Source: Clostridium sp.
GTDB taxonomy: Bacteria; Bacteroidota; Bacteroidia; Bacteroidales; Muribaculaceae
Assembly: GCA_023666615.1 (NCBI GenBank)
Contig: JAMPBQ010000008.1
Span: 1-64,000 of the forward strand
Direction of reading: 5' to 3'
Length of the DNA: 64,000 nucleotides
Shown here: one piece after another, positions 24,462-31,936 of the stretch
Layout: each line of letters starts with the position of its first letter
Numbering within the stretch: the stretch's first letter is position 1
Translations under genes and position numbers: made by a program
Notes under the pieces: generated by a model
The model's input: the letters and a program-made list of their open reading frames with translations, nothing else
What the model was told of the DNA's origin: nothing
The model's database searches: none

Positions 24462-24758
24462 ATGGAATCAAAGATGAGAGCAGAGAGGGATATGCCGGGC
24501 AGGGTCTGGCAGTTGCCGGGCAAGGTCTGGCGGTTTTACGCGGATGGATTTCGGTCGATGACAGTCGGTCGGAAGCTTTGGGCGCTGATATTGTTCAAGC
24601 TCATTGTGCTGTTTTTGGTGCTTAAGCTATTTTTCTTTCCCGATTTGCTGCAGCGAGACTATGGCAGCGACGCTGAGCGGTCGGAGGCTGTGCGCCAGGC
24701 TTTGACGAAGCAGGCCGGGGAAGGGGAGAATGAAATCGAAACGACCTTAAAACAATGA
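24462..24758 (+). CDS. DUF4492 small membrane protein upstream of cydAB
   Basis: The 98-residue product has one transmembrane helix (LWALILFKLIVLFLVLKLFF) after a basic, Trp-rich lead (GRVWQLPGKVWRFYADGF). It matches DUF4492, a small family regularly found just before cydA in Bacteroidetes. It may be an accessory subunit or assembly factor of the bd oxidase, like CydX elsewhere; that role is inference. It lies 128 bp upstream of cydA, and that gap holds no other gene. The ATG is right after a promoter. Confidence 0.85.
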   Translation: MESKMRAERDMPGRVWQLPGKVWRFYADGFRSMTVGRKLWALILFKLIVLFLVLKLFFFPDLLQRDYGSDAERSEAVRQALTKQAGEGENEIETTLKQ

Positions 24759-24886
24759 ATATAAACAAAAACTGATTTAAATAGAGCAAGGCCTGGGATT
24801 TGTTAATCAATTAAACAGAATGAGATAAGGGAAGCGAGGGAAATAACCTTAAAGTATATGATAATCAAATAAAAAAACTGATTGCA

Positions 24887-26458
24887 ATGAATGATTTAGT
24901 TAGTCTGGTCGACTGGTCGAGGGCGCAGTTTGCGCTGACGGCGATGTACCATTGGCTTTTTGTGCCGCTGACGATCGGCCTGTCGCTGATAGTGGCGATC
25001 ATGGAGACGATCTATGTGCGCACCGGCGAGCTGAGGTGGAAGGGAATCACCAAGTTTTGGATGACGCTGTTTGGCATCAATTTTGCGTGCGGCGTGGCCA
25101 CAGGCATTATACTTGAGTTTGAGTTCGGCACCAATTGGTCGAACTACAGCTGGTTCGTGGGTGACATCTTCGGGGCTCCGCTGGCCATTGAGGGACTTTT
25201 GGCGTTCTTTATGGAGGCAACGTTCATCGCCGTGATGTTCTTTGGCTGGAACAAGGTGAGCAAGGGATTCCACCTGGCGTCAAGCTGGCTAGTGGCCCTG
25301 GGCGTATCGCTATCCGCCTTGTGGATTTTGATAGCAAATGCCTGGATGCAGAATCCCGTGGGAATGGAGTTTGACCCGGCTCAGATGCGCAATGTCATGG
25401 ATGATTTTTGGGCTGTTGCCTTCAACTCCGTTTCGATGAACAAATTCTTCCATGCTGTGACGAGCGGCTGGGTGCTTGCCGCGGTGTTTGTGATCGGGGT
25501 AAGCAGCTGGATGCTCTGGAAGAAGAGCAATACCGACGCGGCTAAATCGTCGATGAAGGTGGCGTCTTGGGTTGGGTTTATCGGCATATTGCTTGTAATG
25601 TGGACCGGCGACGGTTCGGCCGTTGAGGTGGCACGGGTGCAGCCCATGAAGCTGGCGGCTATGGAAGGGCTCTACCGCGGCGAGGTAGGCCAAGGGCTTG
25701 TAGGCATAGGGGTGCTCAATCCCGACAAAAAGCCGGGCGACGACCAAGATGCGATGCTTTTTGACATAGAGATACCTTTTGGGCTGTCGATACTTGCCAA
25801 CCATGACCCGAACACGTTCGTGCCGGGCATTGACGACCTGATCGAGGGCATAGCGCTGACGCCGGAGGGCGATACAATCAACACCGTGTCATATGCTGAG
25901 CGCATAGCCATCGGCCGCAAGGCGCATGAGGCGCTAAGGGCATACGGCGAGGCGCAGAAAGCCGGGGACGAGGCCGGAATGGACAAGGCCGCAGCTGAGG
26001 TGAAGGCCAACTATAAATATTTTGGCTATGGCTATTTCGAGAGCCCTGAGCAGGGCGTGCCGCCTGTGGCGATGACATTCTATGCCTTCAGGGTGATGGT
26101 GATAGCGGGCGGATATCTGATGCTTTTGTTCATCGTACTGATATTCGTGTCATACCGCAAGGTGAAGATTCTGGAGAAGCCGTGGCTGCATTGGGCGGGC
26201 ATCATTTCCATTCCCATTGTGTGGGTGTGCTCGCAGGCCGGATGGATCGTGGCTGAAGTAGGCCGCCAGCCATGGGTGATTCAGGATGTTCTTCCGCGCG
26301 AGGCCGCTATTTCCGACATTTCGGCGGGGTCGGTGCAGACGACATTCTGGATATTCGCCGCGCTCTTCACTTTGCTGCTGATAGCTGAGATCAGCATAAT
26401 GCTGAAATTCATCAGCCATTCGAGATACACAAACATTGAACAACCCAAAAACGCATAA
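24887..26458 (+). CDS. cydA: Cytochrome bd quinol oxidase subunit I
   Basis: This 523-residue, nine-helix inner-membrane subunit carries the haems. Haem ligand candidates are H22 (MYHWLFVPLTIG) and H189 (NKFFHAVTSGW); the acidic pair E102/E110 is in IEGLLAFFME, and GRQPW is near the C-terminus. It oxidises menaquinol and reduces O2 to water with high affinity. This lets Bacteroidales use or remove nanomolar oxygen. The loop between helices 6 and 7 holds a long insert (GEAQKAGDEAGMDKAAAEV). CydB follows after 5 bp. Confidence 0.97.
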   Translation: MNDLVSLVDWSRAQFALTAMYHWLFVPLTIGLSLIVAIMETIYVRTGELRWKGITKFWMTLFGINFACGVATGIILEFEFGTNWSNYSWFVGDIFGAPLAIEGLLAFFMEATFIAVMFFGWNKVSKGFHLASSWLVALGVSLSALWILIANAWMQNPVGMEFDPAQMRNVMDDFWAVAFNSVSMNKFFHAVTSGWVLAAVFVIGVSSWMLWKKSNTDAAKSSMKVASWVGFIGILLVMWTGDGSAVEVARVQPMKLAAMEGLYRGEVGQGLVGIGVLNPDKKPGDDQDAMLFDIEIPFGLSILANHDPNTFVPGIDDLIEGIALTPEGDTINTVSYAERIAIGRKAHEALRAYGEAQKAGDEAGMDKAAAEVKANYKYFGYGYFESPEQGVPPVAMTFYAFRVMVIAGGYLMLLFIVLIFVSYRKVKILEKPWLHWAGIISIPIVWVCSQAGWIVAEVGRQPWVIQDVLPREAAISDISAGSVQTTFWIFAALFTLLLIAEISIMLKFISHSRYTNIEQPKNA

Positions 26459-26463
26459 CGCAT

Positions 26464-27594
26464 ATGGAACTGGCAACATTACAGGCCTATTGGTGGCTAT
26501 TGATTTCGGTGCTGGGGGCGGCATTGGTGTTCCTGCTTTTCGTGCAGGGTGGCCAGACGCTTATATGGACATCTAACAAAGAGCATAAGAGTTTGATGGT
26601 AAACGCACTTGGGCGTAAGTGGGAGTTTACGTTCACTACGCTGGTCGTGTTTGGCGGGGCATTCTTCGCCTCTTTTCCGCTGTTTTACTCCACGAGCTTC
26701 GGTGGAGCTTACTGGCTATGGATGCTGATATTGGTGAGCTTTGTTGCGCAGGCGTTCAGCTATGAATTTCGCAGGAAGAGGGGAAATATCTACGGCACCG
26801 GCACATACGATTGCCTCCTGGCGTTCAATGGGCTGTTTGGCTGCGTGATGCTTGGCGTGGCCGTGGGTATGTTCTTCTTTGGCGGAAAATTTACCATTAG
26901 CAAGGGGAACATCCTTGACGGAGCGGCTCCGGTGATATCGCAGTGGGCGCCGACCCACGGGCTGGAGGCGATGGCCACGCCGGGATGCCTATTGCTGGGC
27001 TTTATGGTATTTTTCCTCTCAAGGACAATGGCCTGCATGTACTTTATCAACGGCATCAGCGCCGGGGCCGCTTTTGAGAAGGCTATGCGAAAGAAAACGC
27101 TGGTGAACGGGGCGATATTCGCTGTGTTGTTCATAGCCTTCGCCGTGATGCTTTTACTGCAGCCCGGCTATAGGATGGAAGGCGGAGCGTTTGCGCTTGA
27201 GGAAAACATCTATTGGCACAATCTATGGCAAATGTGGTGGTGCGCAGCGATGCTTTTGATTGGCGTAGTTTTGGCGCTTGGGGGCATTTTGCTTACCTTT
27301 TTTTCCGCATTCAGGAAAGGGTTCTGGGTCAGTGGAGCCGGAGTGGCGCTCGTAGTGTTGACTCTTTTCTTCTTGGCGGGCTACAATGATACGGCTTATC
27401 TGCCGTCGCTTTTGGATGCGCAAAGTTCGCTTTCGATTAGCAACAGTTCGTCGTCGCTGTTTACGCTAAAGGTGATGAGCTGGGTGTCGATACTGGTGCC
27501 AATAGTGTTGGCGTACATCGTATGCGTATGGCGCAAGCTGAGCTCCAAGCCTCTGACTGAGCAAGAGCTGGAGCGTGATTCGCATGTGTATTGA
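26464..27594 (+). CDS. cydB: Cytochrome bd quinol oxidase subunit II
   Basis: This 376-residue, multi-helix partner of CydA starts 5 bp after its stop. The N-terminal helix reads YWWLLISVLGAALVFLLFVQ, then GGQTLIWTSNKEHKSLM. This Gly-Gly-Gln-Thr-Leu segment is typical of Bacteroidetes CydB. It stabilises the di-haem site of the complex and has no haem of its own. The last gene of the operon, it is followed by a good hairpin terminator at 27669. Confidence 0.96.
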   Translation: MELATLQAYWWLLISVLGAALVFLLFVQGGQTLIWTSNKEHKSLMVNALGRKWEFTFTTLVVFGGAFFASFPLFYSTSFGGAYWLWMLILVSFVAQAFSYEFRRKRGNIYGTGTYDCLLAFNGLFGCVMLGVAVGMFFFGGKFTISKGNILDGAAPVISQWAPTHGLEAMATPGCLLLGFMVFFLSRTMACMYFINGISAGAAFEKAMRKKTLVNGAIFAVLFIAFAVMLLLQPGYRMEGGAFALEENIYWHNLWQMWWCAAMLLIGVVLALGGILLTFFSAFRKGFWVSGAGVALVVLTLFFLAGYNDTAYLPSLLDAQSSLSISNSSSSLFTLKVMSWVSILVPIVLAYIVCVWRKLSSKPLTEQELERDSHVY

Positions 27595-27632
27595 GAAGGG
27601 TTGACCCTCGCTTGCATACTCCGCAGGCAAGA

Positions 27633-27668
27633 GCACGAATTTTCACGGATTAAACAGATTTCACGGAT
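27633..27668. repeat. CACGGATT-type dispersed repeat
   Basis: The stretch is made of short units CACGAATTTT, CACGGATTAAA and CACGGATGGG. Three other places in the window (31890, 46637, 55431) carry the same kind of repeat, all between genes. Confidence 0.6.
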
Positions 27669-27707
27669 GGGCAGCGCTATTTTGGCGCTGCCCTCTTTGT
27701 TTTTGGG
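27669..27707 (+). terminator. Terminator after cydB
   Basis: GGGCAGCGC (27669-27677) pairs with GCGCTGCCC (27685-27693) across a 7-nt loop, followed by a T-rich run TCTTTGTTTTT. The stem is perfect over 9 bp and sits 75 bp after the cydB stop. Confidence 0.75.
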
Positions 27708-27934
27708 GGTATTCTTCTTAATCGAGAGGGACGATTTAACGGCATAACGAATTAACGAATTTTCGAGAGGGCAATTTGAGAAAATTTTTATTTTAAAAGT
27801 ATTTTGAAGGAGGAAATTTGATGGAATGGGGGAGAATGGCTATATTTGTGGAAATTTTTTGGATAGGATATTTTCAGTTTAATTCTTTATGAATTTTAGT
27901 TTAAATTTTTATGAAATTTTAGTTTAATTTTTTT
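27708..27934. other. Intergenic region before the GH43-like gene
   Basis: The AT-rich stretch holds one strong promoter and a leader made of three near-repeats just before the next ATG. I see no gene in it. Confidence 0.6.
27817..27848 (+). promoter_or_regulatory. Promoter of the GH43-like gene
   Basis: TTTG (27817-27820), a 20-bp spacer and TATATTTG (27841-27848) form an ideal Bacteroidetes promoter, about 85 bp before the ATG at 27935. Confidence 0.75.
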
Positions 27935-27940
27935 ATGAAG
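27878..27940 (+). repeat. Three leader repeats over the GH43-like start codon
   Basis: Units at 27878-27899, 27900-27922 and 27923-27940 each run TTTAA, a T-rich tract, ATGAA, with TTTTAG ending the first two. The third contains the real start ATGAAGAGG. Decoy ATGs at 27889 and 27911 lead nowhere. Confidence 0.65.
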
Positions 27941-28924
27941 AGGATTTTTTGCTTTGTTTTGGGGCTGGCGGTTGTGGCGGCGGCCTTTGCCCAACGGAGG
28001 GGAGTGAGGCAGGCGCCTCTTGACTCGATTGTGCTGAGCGACCCGTGCATTTTGGCTGACGAGGCCACGGGGATGTACTATATGACTGGCACGGGAGGAA
28101 TGCTGTGGAAGAGTCCCGACTTGAAGATGTGGGAAGGGCCTTACAGCGTGGCTGAGACTGATGGCATCGACTGGATGGGCGATCGCCCTATGATTTGGGC
28201 GGCTGAGCTGCACAAATATGGAGGGAAGTATTATTATTTCGCGACATTCACCAACCGAGACAACATACTGGGGGAATACCGCGGGAACAAGCTGGAGCGC
28301 CGCGCCTGCCACGTGCTGGTGAGCGACAAGGCCGAGGGGCCCTACCGAAAGGTTGAGAATTCGGATTTGGAATATCTGCCGGCGGACAAGCTGACGCTTG
28401 ACGGCACGCTTTGGGTGGAGGCTGACGGGACGCCCTATATGGTGTACTGCTGGGAATGGCTGCAAAACTGGGACGGCACAATCGAGAAGATGCAGCTGAA
28501 GCCAGACATGAGCGGCACAGTGGGAGAAGGAGAGATCCTGTTCAGAGCAAGCGCTTCGCCGTGGAGCCATGAGCTAGAGGACGGAAAGGACCGGCCCAAC
28601 AAGGTGACTGACGGGCCTTATCTGCACCGCACGGCCACGGGCAAGCTGGCAATGATATGGACAAGCTGGATCGACGATGTGTACACCCAGGGAGTGGCAT
28701 ATTCGGAGAGCGGCACTCTGGCAGGTCCATGGATTCAGGAGGAAAAGCCGATTACGCCGCCTAACTTCGGACATGGGATGCTGTTCCGCACGCTGGACGG
28801 GGAGCTGCTGATGTCGGTGCATAGCCACAAGAGCGTAAACGGGCACTACATCCGCGTGCCTCATTTATTCAAGGTGGACGACAGCGGCGACAAGCTGAAG
28901 ATAGGGGAGAGATACATTCCCTAA
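27935..28924 (+). CDS. Exported GH43-like glycoside hydrolase
   Basis: The 329-residue product has a signal peptide (MKRIFCFVLGLAVVAAAFAQ). A five-bladed-propeller GH43 pattern follows: LSDPCILADEATGMYYMTGT with the catalytic base Asp, WAAELHKYGGKYYYFAT, DGTLWVEADGTPYMVY with the pKa-setting Asp, and VTDGPYLHR where the general acid is expected. Most GH43 enzymes have Glu there (EGP), so the Asp is unusual, though I recall related Bacteroides proteins with DGP. GH43 enzymes act on arabinose, xylose or galactose polymers. The gene is monocistronic and convergent with the GSCFA gene 4 bp away. Confidence 0.8.
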   Translation: MKRIFCFVLGLAVVAAAFAQRRGVRQAPLDSIVLSDPCILADEATGMYYMTGTGGMLWKSPDLKMWEGPYSVAETDGIDWMGDRPMIWAAELHKYGGKYYYFATFTNRDNILGEYRGNKLERRACHVLVSDKAEGPYRKVENSDLEYLPADKLTLDGTLWVEADGTPYMVYCWEWLQNWDGTIEKMQLKPDMSGTVGEGEILFRASASPWSHELEDGKDRPNKVTDGPYLHRTATGKLAMIWTSWIDDVYTQGVAYSESGTLAGPWIQEEKPITPPNFGHGMLFRTLDGELLMSVHSHKSVNGHYIRVPHLFKVDDSGDKLKIGERYIP

Positions 28925-28928
28925 GTCA

Positions 28929-29780
28929 TTATTGACGAATAGGGCGGTGCATAGCCGCCTTGCGCAGCCGGCGGCAGTCGGCTGCTTTTTGTTGGTCGGG
29001 GCCGGAGACGTAGGCCTGCAAGAATTTCTCGTAGATATACTCAACGGCAACGTCGGAAGGATGCTTCATATCGGCCGCATAGAACCTATAGTCGCGCAGG
29101 TCGTCGAGCATTATTTCGTATGACGGGAAATATTCAAATCGGGCTTGGGCACGGTCAAGGCCCAAAAGCAGGGCTGCCTTTCCAAGCTGATTGCCGTGGA
29201 GGCCGTCGGCTGTGTGGCGTATGGGGCTAATGGTGAATATGATATTCGCCCATGGCAGGAGGCCGGCCATCCGCTCAATGCAATAAGCCGCTTCTTCAGG
29301 CTCAATCCTTTTCCGCACAAAGGATTGGGTGGGGAATTTATGGCAATTGCCAACAGAAAGCCCGTCTTTGTAATAGACGTATGAAGTGCCAAGAGTGATG
29401 ATGACGGTTTGCGCTTGGCGCAGCTTCTCGCCAAGGGCGGTTATGTCAGAATTAAGCAAATCGACCAAAGAATCGGGGTCGGAAGAAATGTATCGCGTAG
29501 AGAAATCAAGGCAATGGAATAGGCCGTCGGGACCAAGCGTGACATCAGCCGCTGAATATGGGCGCAAGTCGCCGAGGGCGCGCCTGACAGCCTGAAGAAT
29601 TGAAACAGGATTATAGAGCGTGCCCATGGGATTGTGCGTGACGCGAAAGCCGTCGCGGTCAAGCAGGTCGCCGACATTGTCGGTGAAACAAGAACCGAGC
29701 ATGACAATGGGGGAATCGTGCGCAACGAGGCCGGGCCGGGCGGGAACGCTGATTTCAGTGCGGAATTGCATAGGGATCAA
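28929..29780 (-). CDS. GSCFA domain protein
   Basis: The product has 283 residues. Near its start it has VMLGSCFTDNVGDLL, which includes the GSCF signature that names the family. A second block is TLGTSYVYY, then ISPIRHTADGLHGNQLGKA and VEYIYEKFLQAYV at the end. The layout resembles SGNH/GDSL esterases: a nucleophile Ser in GSCF, an Asn/Gly-rich middle and a late His. It is cytoplasmic by the lack of a signal peptide, and its substrate is unknown. The ATG overlaps the stop of the PorE-like gene by 4 bp, so it is translationally coupled to an envelope gene. Confidence 0.85.
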   Translation of the reverse strand: MIPMQFRTEISVPARPGLVAHDSPIVMLGSCFTDNVGDLLDRDGFRVTHNPMGTLYNPVSILQAVRRALGDLRPYSAADVTLGPDGLFHCLDFSTRYISSDPDSLVDLLNSDITALGEKLRQAQTVIITLGTSYVYYKDGLSVGNCHKFPTQSFVRKRIEPEEAAYCIERMAGLLPWANIIFTISPIRHTADGLHGNQLGKAALLLGLDRAQARFEYFPSYEIMLDDLRDYRFYAADMKHPSDVAVEYIYEKFLQAYVSGPDQQKAADCRRLRKAAMHRPIRQ

Positions 29781-31756
29781 TACATGCGATAATCAATGCT
29801 CAACACCTGAAACTCCGTGCGTCTATTGATTTGGTCGGCGGCGTCCTGGTCTTCAGGCGAAAGAGTTAGGATAAAATCCTCCGTGAGCACATCGCCCTCC
29901 TTGAATTGCGGATAGGCCTTGGCAAGCTTTTTCGTGATGGCCTTGGGGCGAGATTCGCCGTAGCCCTGCGACTGCAGGCGGTCGGGGGATATGCCCACGG
30001 AAATCAGATAGTCAATCACCGACTTGGCGCGGCGCGAAGAGAGATCGATATTGTATTGGTCGGAGCCGTGCCGGTCGGTGTGCGAAGCCATTTCTATGGT
30101 GACATTGGGATTGTCGCGGAGCACCTGGGCAAGCTCGTCAAGGGCCTCTTTCGATTCCGGGCGGAGCGTGGCCTTGTCATAGTCATAGAAAATATTGTCG
30201 ATAACCACCGGCTTATTTATGGATGCCAGGACAAAATCAATGCCGTACTCGGCGTCCACCTCAGTGGAATCGCTGGTGAACTCCTGCTTGGAATTGAGAT
30301 AGCCCTTTGCGCCCGCAAGCATCACGTAGCTGACGCCCCTGTCAAGCGGGAACGAGAAAGAGCCATCGGGCTTGGCCACCTGCTTTTGGTTGGAGCCGTC
30401 ATTTCCCACGATGCGTATAACGGCGTTTGGCACAGGCTCATCGTCACGGTCCACCACCCATCCGGAGATGAGGATGTTGAGGTCAGGGAGCTCAAAGCTA
30501 TAGATGTGGTCATATCCGCGCGCGTCGCCGCGGTTAGAACTGAAATATCCGCTTTCGCCCTCCCCAAAAGTGATGCCGAAATCATCGGCCGAAGAATTGA
30601 GGGGCTGGCCCATGTTTGTGACGTTCCAGCCGCCCGACTTTGTGAGCTGGGCCTTATAAATGTCGAGGCCGCCATAGCCGGGCCGGCCGTCAGAGGCGAA
30701 ATAAAGGAGCGAATCCGTGCGGACGTAGGGGAACATTTCATCACCCGGGGTATTGATCCACTCGCCAAGATTCTCAAGCGAACCGGCGCGCTCCTTAAGA
30801 TTGATTCGCCAAATGTCCTTGCCGCCGCTTCCGCCCGGCATATCGGAGGTGAAATACAGCCAATTGCCGTCGGGAGAAACCGCGGGATGTCCGTAGGAAG
30901 AAAGCGTGTCGCGGGTGATGTCAAACTTCACCGGGGCGCTCCACTTAGCGTCGCTTCGCTGCGAGGTGTAAATTTCAACGCCGGTGTTGGACGACGGCGA
31001 GCGACGCGCCTTGGTGAGATACATCGTGCCGCCGTCAGGGGAGAAGGATATGATGCCCTCGTCAAAGTCAGAATTAAGCTCGCCCTCCACGGGCTCGGGC
31101 TTCATCCACTCGCCTTTTTCATTTTTGCGAGTGAACCAAATGTCGCCATTCTTCATGCCCGTGATTTCACTTTTTGAATTGCCCATCGCCTTCTCGTTGG
31201 TGGTGGTGAAATAAAGCACATCGTGCGACTTGTCGAGGAACATCGGGGCGAAATCGGCGCGGCGGGAGTTGACGAGCTTGAAATTCTTCACCACATACCT
31301 ATTGCGCCCCTCCTTTGCCGCGCCCATTCTGGCTCCGGCAAGGCCGTTGGCGGCCACCTGGCTGGAGGGGTCAACGCTAAGGTAAGCCTCATACTCCTTT
31401 ATGGCGGCGGCGTATTTTCCATCGGCGTGCAGGGCCTGGGCCAGCCGCAGATGAATTGTGGAATCGGTTTGGCCGTATCGGAGGGCATTTTGGTATGCGG
31501 CGGCGGCGCGGGCGTTTTGCGAGAGCTTTGCGTGGCAATCAGCCATCTTCAGGGCCACCTCGCCGCGAAGGGCCCGCTCCTCCTTCTTGGTGAGCTTATT
31601 ATAAATCTTGCGGTAGGTCTTGGACGCGTCAAAATATTCGCCGCGGGCCATCTGCTCGTCGGCCGTGGCCAGCTTAGGGCCGCGGCAAGAAGCCAGAAGA
31701 CAGATTGCAAGGGCGAAAAAGATTATCTTAAATGCAGGTCTTTCCATATAAATCAT
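29777..31756 (-). CDS. PorE-like OmpA-family lipoprotein
   Basis: The 659-residue product is a lipoprotein (ICLLASC, Cys at about 24). The domains in order are TPR-like helices (about 30-140), a PD40/WD40-like propeller (about 165-430, with DIWFTRKNEKGEW and GLDIYKAQL), a carboxypeptidase-regulatory beta domain (about 435-520, DRDDEPVPNAVIRIVG), and an OmpA C-terminal domain (about 540-650, IEMASHTDRHGSDQYNIDLS). This is the layout and length of PorE of P. gingivalis, which anchors the type IX secretion apparatus to peptidoglycan. A second ATG is 3 codons on. A T9SS role is inferred from the architecture alone; no other Por genes are in the window. Confidence 0.82.
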   Translation of the reverse strand: MIYMERPAFKIIFFALAICLLASCRGPKLATADEQMARGEYFDASKTYRKIYNKLTKKEERALRGEVALKMADCHAKLSQNARAAAAYQNALRYGQTDSTIHLRLAQALHADGKYAAAIKEYEAYLSVDPSSQVAANGLAGARMGAAKEGRNRYVVKNFKLVNSRRADFAPMFLDKSHDVLYFTTTNEKAMGNSKSEITGMKNGDIWFTRKNEKGEWMKPEPVEGELNSDFDEGIISFSPDGGTMYLTKARRSPSSNTGVEIYTSQRSDAKWSAPVKFDITRDTLSSYGHPAVSPDGNWLYFTSDMPGGSGGKDIWRINLKERAGSLENLGEWINTPGDEMFPYVRTDSLLYFASDGRPGYGGLDIYKAQLTKSGGWNVTNMGQPLNSSADDFGITFGEGESGYFSSNRGDARGYDHIYSFELPDLNILISGWVVDRDDEPVPNAVIRIVGNDGSNQKQVAKPDGSFSFPLDRGVSYVMLAGAKGYLNSKQEFTSDSTEVDAEYGIDFVLASINKPVVIDNIFYDYDKATLRPESKEALDELAQVLRDNPNVTIEMASHTDRHGSDQYNIDLSSRRAKSVIDYLISVGISPDRLQSQGYGESRPKAITKKLAKAYPQFKEGDVLTEDFILTLSPEDQDAADQINRRTEFQVLSIDYRMY

Positions 31757-31889
31757 ACATATCCAATACGATTAACGCAAATACCCGCCCTTTATTATGG
31801 CTAAGGCGCCAAAAATTTGACAGCTCAATTGTCTGTCAAGATCAAATCCATAATGCTGAAGGTGTCGGACAACTAATGCCAAGAAATAA

Positions 31890-31917
31890 CCACGGATTTC
31901 ACGGATTACACAGATTT
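31890..31917. repeat. CACGGATT-type dispersed repeat
   Basis: This 28-bp copy starting CCACGGATTTCACGG matches the copy at 46637-46664 at 26 of 28 positions. It lies in the 180-bp gap between the efflux operon end and the PorE-like gene start, where nothing else is seen. Confidence 0.65.
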
Positions 31918-31936
31918 ATTGATTATAAATGATTTA

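Noticed and set aside
29906..31177. A 423-codon plus-strand open frame
   Set aside because: It is the antisense of the PorE-like gene, whose domains are unmistakable.
31805..31936. A small gene between the PorE-like gene and the efflux operon
   Set aside because: Only a dispersed CACGGATT repeat and AT-rich sequence are seen; frames are short and lack coding character.
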